Source of the DNA: Oscillatoria sp. FACHB-1406
GTDB taxonomy: Bacteria > Cyanobacteriota > Cyanobacteriia > Cyanobacteriales > Spirulinaceae
Direction of reading: 5' to 3'
DNA length: 64,000 nt
NCBI RefSeq assembly: GCF_014698145.1
Contig: NZ_JACJSM010000022.1
Coordinates: 1 to 64,000, forward strand
The notes beneath the pieces were generated by a model. It ran no database searches. It was given only the letters and a program-made list of their open reading frames with translations, and was not told the DNA's origin. Shown piece by piece: positions 59,029 to 64,000 of this stretch. Each line of letters starts with the position of its first letter. Position 1 is the stretch's first letter. The position numbers were made by a program, and so were the translations under genes.

Positions 59029-59445
59029 TTACTGGGCTTCAATTCCTAGCGAGACGCGATCGCTTCCGACTTTCCGCATCTCTGCCAGCAATTGAACGAC
59101 TTTTTCGTAATTGGCTTTTGGGGCGGCTACTAAGACCGCAGTATTCTGTGGATTTTGTGCTAAATGAGCTTGAATTGTTGAAAGTAATTGTTCTCGCTCT
59201 ACAGGCTTTTCGTCAACAATCAAACCATTGTTATCGTCGATTTTTACAATTAGGGGGGGCGGTGCATTATTATTCTGCTGCGCGCCGTTCTGTTCTGCTG
59301 GTAACTTAACTTCAACCCCTTCTAATGCTCCCGTCAGTATCATCGATAGTAAAATAAAGAACGTTAAAATAGACATTAAAACGTCCATCATCGGAACGAG
59401 GTTTATTTCCTCTATCTGATCTCTCTGTTGACTCTTGAATCGCAT
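59029..59445 (-). CDS. exbD: ExbD-type biopolymer transport protein
   Basis: 138 residues. Cytoplasmic N-terminus MRFKSQQRDQIEEINLVPMM, one helix at about 21-43 with the proton-carrying Asp in VPMMDVLMSILTFFILLS, and a periplasmic domain from 50 on. ExbD works with ExbB to turn the proton gradient into motion of TonB or Tol-like proteins. It is the second of two adjacent exbD genes. Confidence 0.93.
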   Translation of the reverse strand: MRFKSQQRDQIEEINLVPMMDVLMSILTFFILLSMILTGALEGVEVKLPAEQNGAQQNNNAPPPLIVKIDDNNGLIVDEKPVEREQLLSTIQAHLAQNPQNTAVLVAAPKANYEKVVQLLAEMRKVGSDRVSLGIEAQ

Positions 59446-59559
59446 TATAGTAAATGTTTTTTTGATTTAAGAAACGGCAAATAATGTTAGCAAAAACTAG
59501 CCAAGGTTTTTTACCGATCGAAAAAATAGCCAATATCAATAAAATTAATAGACTATCAA

Positions 59560-59973
59560 TTATCCCCTTTCAATTGCGAGCGAGACGTTCCCGCCTCCTA
59601 TTTTCATCATTCTTTTTAAGAGATTATCCACTTCTTGATACGATAATTCTCGGTCTGCCTTCAAAATAACCGTACCATCCTTATTTTTTTCAATATAAGC
59701 TTTCATTGCTTTTTCAATGTCAGCTTGTCCGGCTTGAGGATTTCCCTCTAACAAGACTTTTCCGTCCTTTTGCAAGCCAATCACCAGAGGTTTTTCTTCC
59801 TTTGCCTTCGCCCCACTTTCCGTTCCGGGTAACAGAATATCGCCGAGTTTCTGTCCCGTCATCGCCATTGAAGTCAAAATAAAAAAGGTCAACACAGACA
59901 TTAATACATCTAACATCGGGACGAGGTTGATTTGAGGCATTGATGCAGAGCTTTTCTGTTTTTTAAACCGCAC
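59560..59973 (-). CDS. exbD: ExbD-type biopolymer transport protein
   Basis: 137 residues from GTG 59971-59973. I prefer this start because it gives MRFKKQKSSASMPQINLVPM, the same opening as the next ExbD, and because GAGGAG lies 8-10 nt upstream; TTG two codons earlier is the alternative. Helix at about 21-43 with Asp in VPMLDVLMSVLTFF. Periplasmic domain follows. The gene starts two bases after the exbB stop, so translation is coupled. Confidence 0.93.
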   Translation of the reverse strand: MRFKKQKSSASMPQINLVPMLDVLMSVLTFFILTSMAMTGQKLGDILLPGTESGAKAKEEKPLVIGLQKDGKVLLEGNPQAGQADIEKAMKAYIEKNKDGTVILKADRELSYQEVDNLLKRMMKIGGGNVSLAIERG

Positions 59974-59975
59974 GC

Positions 59976-60695
59976 TCAATACTCCTCAACAGCAAAAGTT
60001 TCATTCGCATAATTAGAAGTCGAATCTGGCAAAGCACGGGCTTCTGACTCTTCTTTAACTAGGGAAGGTTCGTACCACACCTGCCGATAAATCAATTCTA
60101 GTTCGCTTCCTACTTCAGAGAAATATTCGACTTGCTGGGCTTGAAAAGTGACTAAAACGCGAAAAACCAGCAGTGCGAGAATAGCAACAATCATACCTGT
60201 TGCGGTTGTAATCAATGCTTCGCCAATCCCGGCAGCAGCTTTTGTCGCTTGTTCTGCGGATGCGCCGCCTCCGATGTTAAGGTTATTGAAGGTGTTAATC
60301 AAACCCGTAACGGTTCCGAGTAAGCCGAGTAAGGGTGCGATCGCGACAACAGTTTCCAGGAACTTATCGCCCTTACGCATTTGCACGAACTCCTTATCTC
60401 CCGCCGCTTCCATCGCGAGGCGAAAGGTTTCGGGCGTGGGGCGTTTGAGTTGGAGGGGTGCTAGAAGAAAGCGTCCAATGGGGAGAAAGCGGGCGTGTTG
60501 GGCAATTTTTTCAGCTTCGTGAAGGTTGTAGCGCGCAGCATCGAGAACATCATGGACAATGCGGCTTTCTTGTGATAGCAAGCGACTCCAAAACCAGATG
60601 CGCTCGAAAGCAGTAGTAAAGGTAAAAATCGAGAGTGCTAGCAAGGGCCACATTACCGGGCCGCCTGCTATAAACATATCGTAAATCCGATTCAT
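59976..60695 (-). CDS. exbB: ExbB/TolQ/MotA-type proton channel
   Basis: 239 residues with three helices: near 12-30 (GGPVMWPLLALSIFTFTTAF), 110-135 (FLETVVAIAPLLGLLGTVTG) and 158-180 (ALITTATGMIVAILALLVF). The LLGLLGTVTGLI pattern and the Thr in the third helix are typical of ExbB. It begins the run exbB-exbD-exbD, the order known from cyanobacterial iron-uptake loci. No tonB gene or TonB-dependent receptor is in the window. Confidence 0.93.
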   Translation of the reverse strand: MNRIYDMFIAGGPVMWPLLALSIFTFTTAFERIWFWSRLLSQESRIVHDVLDAARYNLHEAEKIAQHARFLPIGRFLLAPLQLKRPTPETFRLAMEAAGDKEFVQMRKGDKFLETVVAIAPLLGLLGTVTGLINTFNNLNIGGGASAEQATKAAAGIGEALITTATGMIVAILALLVFRVLVTFQAQQVEYFSEVGSELELIYRQVWYEPSLVKEESEARALPDSTSNYANETFAVEEY

Positions 60696-60878
60696 GCGGC
60701 TGTCTAAGGAGAAAACTTAATCAGGGTTTAGCATATCCGAGTCTGATGGTCTTTAGGTTAAGAACCCATTAACTTTTGCGATTTATAAAGGTAAAATCGC
60801 CCAGAGTACGGATGTAATTGCTCGTAGCCGTAAATATGCTGCGATCGCAGACTGCAAGCAGAATTAATTAGTTCCAGC

Positions 60879-61571
60879 TTACGGTGGAGGCGGCGCGTAT
60901 AAACCAATTTCAAATAAATCTCTAACTCCCGTCCACCCTTGCCCTAAAAACAGTAACAGGCTGAGGCAATTTAAAATAATGTGAAGGGTGCGCCAGCGGT
61001 TGCTGCGATCGCGGTGAATTTCTGGCACCATTGCTAAAGACGCGATCGCGAGAATCGCCGCCAGCGTTCCATAATAGAAATGAGAAATAAACCATTCGTT
61101 ATCGCGACGAAAGACGATGGCTTTTTCGGTAATCCCTAAGCGATCGAGATAACCAAAAATAATTAACCCCAAGCTGGTTAAAACGGCAAAGATTGCCCGC
61201 CAACGTCCCATCTGAGCGCGATAAAGCAGGATAAAGCAACTCACGGTTGCCACAAACATTGAAATAATCCAAATTGCTGCTGTTGGATTTTTGGCGAACA
61301 GGTTAACTTCTGGATTGAGAAATGCTTTGAATAGAAAGATGTAAGCGATCGCGATCAACCAAACGCCCACAACTGCTCCCGCCAACCAACGCCCCATACT
61401 AAAGTGTTCTCGTCCGACAGTCGCCGGAATTTTGCTTTTTTCACCGGCTACTGTTTTCAGACGACGCTGGCGAGTTTGCCAAGCAAAGTTAACGACAATT
61501 CCTAGGAGCGGATAGACGAAGAGAATCGCGATCGCGGGATGAATAATCCCAGCCCATTGTTCGGCATTCAT
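60879..61571 (-). CDS. DUF4079 family membrane protein
   Basis: 230 residues, six to seven helices. N-terminal IIHPAIAILFVYPLLGIVVN near 9-28 with a His in the first helix, and a second His in HFYYGTLAAILAIASLAM near 165-182 and in the next, RTLHIILNCLSLLLFLGQG near 194-212. The pattern of His in successive helices recalls cytochrome b561-type haem ligation, an inference. DUF4079 proteins are found in cyanobacteria and plants; function unknown. Confidence 0.85.
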   Translation of the reverse strand: MNAEQWAGIIHPAIAILFVYPLLGIVVNFAWQTRQRRLKTVAGEKSKIPATVGREHFSMGRWLAGAVVGVWLIAIAYIFLFKAFLNPEVNLFAKNPTAAIWIISMFVATVSCFILLYRAQMGRWRAIFAVLTSLGLIIFGYLDRLGITEKAIVFRRDNEWFISHFYYGTLAAILAIASLAMVPEIHRDRSNRWRTLHIILNCLSLLLFLGQGWTGVRDLFEIGLYAPPPP

Positions 61572-61626
61572 CGTTGTTTTTGTGAAAGAATCTGAAGTTT
61601 ATACGTCTATCGGGCTATTTTAGGAT

Positions 61627-62076
61627 CTACGGGAGCGGCGCATAACCAAAAGTAACCTTAAATTTGCGACACCAGAGGGAAACCGTGCGAAAATCCTTTA
61701 CGTTTGTCCCTGCTGGAATTGCGTAACGCTGCGTCCCGCTGATTTTTTGTAACTTTCCTAAATTGAGATAATTCGATTCTGTATAACTTTTAGGCACGGC
61801 TTCTTTGTGAAGTAACACGAGAACATCCGGCCCTTCTTTAGTGCTAAACGCTTCGTCAAGAACCAGAAAACTTTGTCCATTTTCTGTTACAATACTTGCC
61901 GTTCCTTTCGTGGGTTCGTCAACGGAAACAAAAGACGCGCCCGACAAGCTTGGCGACGGTACAGTATTAGCAGGAGAGGCAGAAGCGTCAGTCCGGACAG
62001 GTGGAGGATTACTGCGAGGACAGCCCGCGATCGCAAAAGTTAAAATTCCGAGTAAAGTTAACAGATGCTTTGACAC
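61627..62076 (-). CDS. DM13-domain lipoprotein
   Basis: 149 residues from GTG 62074-62076. Signal with lipobox FAIAGC near 14-19; a Ser/Pro-rich linker (TDASASPANTVPSPS) to about 45; then a DM13 (electron-transfer) domain with KEGPDVLVLLHKEA near 81-94, the conserved Asp-Val, and the terminal SLWCRKFKVTFGYAPL with Cys near 135. The domain is predicted to bind a redox cofactor. It lies 55 bp upstream of the DUF4079 gene on the same strand, and both may work in membrane redox chemistry. Confidence 0.85.
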   Translation of the reverse strand: MSKHLLTLLGILTFAIAGCPRSNPPPVRTDASASPANTVPSPSLSGASFVSVDEPTKGTASIVTENGQSFLVLDEAFSTKEGPDVLVLLHKEAVPKSYTESNYLNLGKLQKISGTQRYAIPAGTNVKDFRTVSLWCRKFKVTFGYAPLP

Positions 62077-62126
62077 GATTAAAATAACCTCAAATAGCGA
62101 TATCTCTATCGTATTCCCTGTTTTTT

Positions 62127-62819
62127 ATGCCCGCCATACCTTCTGCTGTCAATCTCGCTCAATTTGATACGTTAATGGTTCCGCAAGGGGCAGAATATCA
62201 AGCGGTTTGCCGAGGATTAAAAAAAGTAAAGGGAGTTACGCCGCAAGTTTTAGCACTCCCTGTCGGCGCGTCTTCAGTACAGAAGTATTTGCAACAACTC
62301 GACTTTGTACCGGCGCGAGTTTTATTGTTGGGTTTGTGCGGGAGTTTGCAAGCAGAGTTAGGGATAGGCGATATTGTTGTCTATGAAAGTTGTCTGAATT
62401 TTACAACGCAAGCGCTCAAACTTTGCGATGTGAAGCTAACGCAAATGCTGGCGGAAAGTTTAGGAGAAAAAGCAGCGCGGGTGACGGGATTAACGTGCGA
62501 TCGCGTCATTTCCACCGCCGCCCAAAAACGCGCCATTTCCCGCGATTATCAGGCTGAAGTCGTCGATATGGAAGGATTTGCGGTTTTGGAAGGGTTAAGC
62601 GCGATCGGCGCATCTGTAGCGATGCTGCGCGTGGTTAGCGATGATTGTTACGGCGACATTCCCGATCTTTCTGGCACAATTAGCACCGACGGCAAACTAA
62701 AACCGCTTTCTTTAACTTTTGCTTTTCTCAAACAACCGCTTGCCGCCCAACGTTTGATTCGCGGTTCTCTTAAAGGATTAAAGGTTTTGGAAAATCTTTT
62801 TTTGACGGACAATCGATAA
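62127..62819 (+). CDS. Nucleoside phosphorylase / MTA-SAH nucleosidase-like protein
   Basis: 230 residues of the PNP/UDP phosphorylase fold. TLMVPQGAEYQAVCRGL near 14-30 replaces the start of MTA nucleosidases; LLLGLCGSLQAELGIGDIVV near 70-89 is the central strand and loop; EVVDMEGFAVLEGLSAIG near 145-162 has the Met-Glu ribose site; AMLRVVSDDCYG near 165-176 has the catalytic Asp. Substrate not certain: 5'-methylthioadenosine, SAH, or a hopanoid nucleoside for the HpnG subfamily. The gene lies upstream of a repeat cluster at 62829. Confidence 0.78.
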   Translation: MPAIPSAVNLAQFDTLMVPQGAEYQAVCRGLKKVKGVTPQVLALPVGASSVQKYLQQLDFVPARVLLLGLCGSLQAELGIGDIVVYESCLNFTTQALKLCDVKLTQMLAESLGEKAARVTGLTCDRVISTAAQKRAISRDYQAEVVDMEGFAVLEGLSAIGASVAMLRVVSDDCYGDIPDLSGTISTDGKLKPLSLTFAFLKQPLAAQRLIRGSLKGLKVLENLFLTDNR

Positions 62820-62828
62820 TTAATCAAC

Positions 62829-62912
62829 GGCACTGACTTAAGGCTGGTGGGCGCTGCCCACCCTACGAAATATCAATGTTTTGGGCAATTTTTCAACTCT
62901 TATTTCAGTGCC
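62829..62912 (+). mobile_element. MITE-like element, family D, copy 2
   Basis: 84 bp bounded by GGCACTGACTTAAG and CTTATTTCAGTGCC, with GGTGGGCGCTGCCCACC inside. Matches 15908-15995. Confidence 0.65.
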
Positions 62913-62931
62913 ATTTGATAATTAATAACTC

Positions 62932-63056
62932 ATACCAGATTGATGTAAAGCTGCATAGAATGAAAAGAAAGTAGGGTGTGTTAGCGAAGCGTAACGCACC
63001 GTTATCCTGAGAATTGAGGAGAGTTGATTCTAGGCAGCGCAATCTTAAATTGGTAT
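62932..63056 (+). mobile_element. MITE-like element, family C, copy 2
   Basis: 125 bp bounded by ATACCAGATTGATGTAAAG and CAATCTTAAATTGGTAT. The internal palindrome GTGTTAGCGAAGCGTAACGC is the same as at 15710-15835. Confidence 0.65.
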
Positions 63057-63133
63057 CACCAGCGATCGTGTAATCTATCCCTCGATAGAGAACCGCGATC
63101 GCGCGTTATTTTCTTTACCCCCCTCGAATCCCA

Positions 63134-63934
63134 TCATAAAATCGACTTTCCCATTCCCTGAAACATTAACCAAGACAAGAAAAAATTAGTCGTAAAAATT
63201 GCTAACAAAGCAGTCACCACTGCTGTTGTTGTCGATTGCCCAACCCCTTTCGCCCCGCCCGTCGTCGTCAGTCCCCAACTGCACCCAATCGCTGCTATCA
63301 ATCCCCCAAACACAACCCCTTTAATCGTGCCGCAGATTACATCCCGAACGCTCAACAAATCTTGAATAGAATTGAGAAACATTTGCTGCGTAATGTCGCT
63401 GCCATACAGCAAAGTTACGACCAAAAGACCGCCTGCTAGCCCCGTTACTAACGAAAAAATTGTCAAAATTGGCATCATTACCGTGCAAGCTAAAAAGCGC
63501 GGAATGACTAAATAGTCCAGCGGATCGGTTTTGAGCATATACAGCGCATCGATTTGCTCGGTAACGCGCATTGTACCAATCTCCGCCGCAAACGCCGAAC
63601 CCACTCGCCCCGCCACAACAACCGCAGTCAATACTGGCGTGAGTTCCCGAGCCAGCGCCAACGCGAGGATACCGCCCACGAGATTCCCACTGCCAAAGCG
63701 AATAAACTCCCGCGCCACTTGAATGGTAAACACCATCCCAACAAAAGCAGCCGTAATTAAAGCAATACCGAGCGAATCAGGGCCGACAACTGCCATCTGT
63801 TCGAGGGTGTTGCGTCGGTGAATCCTAGCTTTGAGTAAGTGCAAAACAGCTTGACCGCCTAACAGCATCGCTGCCAATAGACGACTCGCCCACAAACTCA
63901 AATTATTCGGCGTTGAACTCCCTCGTGTCGCCAT
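63134..63934 (-). CDS. MlaE-type lipid ABC transporter permease
   Basis: 266 residues with about five or six helices. The MlaE/YrbE signature region is ELTPVLTAVVVAGRVGSAFA near 93-112 followed by EIGTMRVTEQIDALYMLKTD near 113-132. Such permeases pair with an MlaF-type ATPase and MCE-domain protein to move lipids between inner and outer membranes; in plants the homologue TGD1 imports lipids into plastids. Partners would be outside the window; neighbouring genes here are unrelated. The ATG directly adjoins a heptamer array. Confidence 0.92.
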   Translation of the reverse strand: MATRGSSTPNNLSLWASRLLAAMLLGGQAVLHLLKARIHRRNTLEQMAVVGPDSLGIALITAAFVGMVFTIQVAREFIRFGSGNLVGGILALALARELTPVLTAVVVAGRVGSAFAAEIGTMRVTEQIDALYMLKTDPLDYLVIPRFLACTVMMPILTIFSLVTGLAGGLLVVTLLYGSDITQQMFLNSIQDLLSVRDVICGTIKGVVFGGLIAAIGCSWGLTTTGGAKGVGQSTTTAVVTALLAIFTTNFFLSWLMFQGMGKSIL

Positions 63935-63982
63935 AATTCGTAATTCGTAATTCGTAATTCGTAGTTCGTAATTCGTAATTCG
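63934..63982 (+). repeat. ATTCGTA heptamer array at window edge
   Basis: Six or seven copies of ATTCGTA or GTTCGTA, abutting the MlaE start codon, as at the DUF4112 and hisC starts. Confidence 0.9.
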
Positions 63983-64000
63983 CGGTCAATGAACCCCAAA

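Overview
The window is chromosomal DNA of a cyanobacterium. The evidence is the very frequent octamer GCGATCGC (HIP1, typical of cyanobacteria), a ferrochelatase with a C-terminal chlorophyll-binding helix, light-dependent protochlorophyllide reductase, DUF389, DUF4079 and DUF4112 proteins, several Uma2/DUF820 genes, and many intergenic heptamer arrays and small palindromic elements. I cannot name the genus. Most genes are single housekeeping units on both strands with few long operons.

Layout. 1-4.1 kb: the end of an IS630-type insertion sequence that has cut a GT39-like membrane glycosyltransferase gene, then a GT4 glycosyltransferase and an ABC exporter in tandem. 4.1-9.5 kb: hemH, a small membrane protein, a DUF389 protein, ahcY and ilvC, the last two convergent on a shared 13-bp-stem terminator. 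9.6-16 kb: a two-helix-type K+ channel, a broken Uma2 gene beside an IS200/IS605-type relic, isoaspartyl peptidase, hisC, lepB and an ABC-2 permease. 16-22.3 kb: pentapeptide protein, GT2, moaB, an FHA protein, trpF and a ROK kinase. 22.6-25.9 kb: initiator tRNA, acpP, fabF and an orphan cytosine-5 methyltransferase. 26-33 kb: a Na+/solute symporter, Uma2, an AarF/UbiB kinase, a small unknown, and a sulfotransferase followed by a serine recombinase whose catalytic residues look lost. 33-39.5 kb: a 968-aa anchored repeat and beta-propeller protein, por, an SGNH hydrolase and a PEP-CTERM-like protein. 39.7-49.5 kb: a double-RCK channel with a non-canonical filter, ribokinase, hisB, DUF4112, MFS, and a divergent TRAP transporter. 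50-55 kb: a CbpA-like DnaJ, two Uma2 genes, a DrrA-type ATPase, and a free-standing PatA/PatG DUF-domain protein. 55-64 kb: a P-type Ca2+ ATPase, an exbB-exbD-exbD cluster with two small membrane proteins, DUF4079, DM13, a nucleoside phosphorylase-like enzyme, and an MlaE permease.

Mobile DNA is the second theme. I can define one IS630 end plus a related 150-bp MITE with the same terminal repeats, three IS200/IS605-type elements without a transposase gene, three further MITE-like families with recognisable terminal inverted repeats (two of them occurring side by side at two loci), and heptamer arrays abutting several start codons.

No complete new multi-gene system is certain. The best candidates for new biology are the isolated PatA/PatG DUF protein with an in-frame upstream remnant and flanking 21-nt repeats (53.4-54.5 kb), the active-site-less serine recombinase translated just behind a sulfotransferase (30.9-32.8 kb), the altered-filter RCK channel (39.7-41.4 kb), and an ABC exporter with a histidine-kinase-dimerisation-like tail (2.0-4.1 kb).
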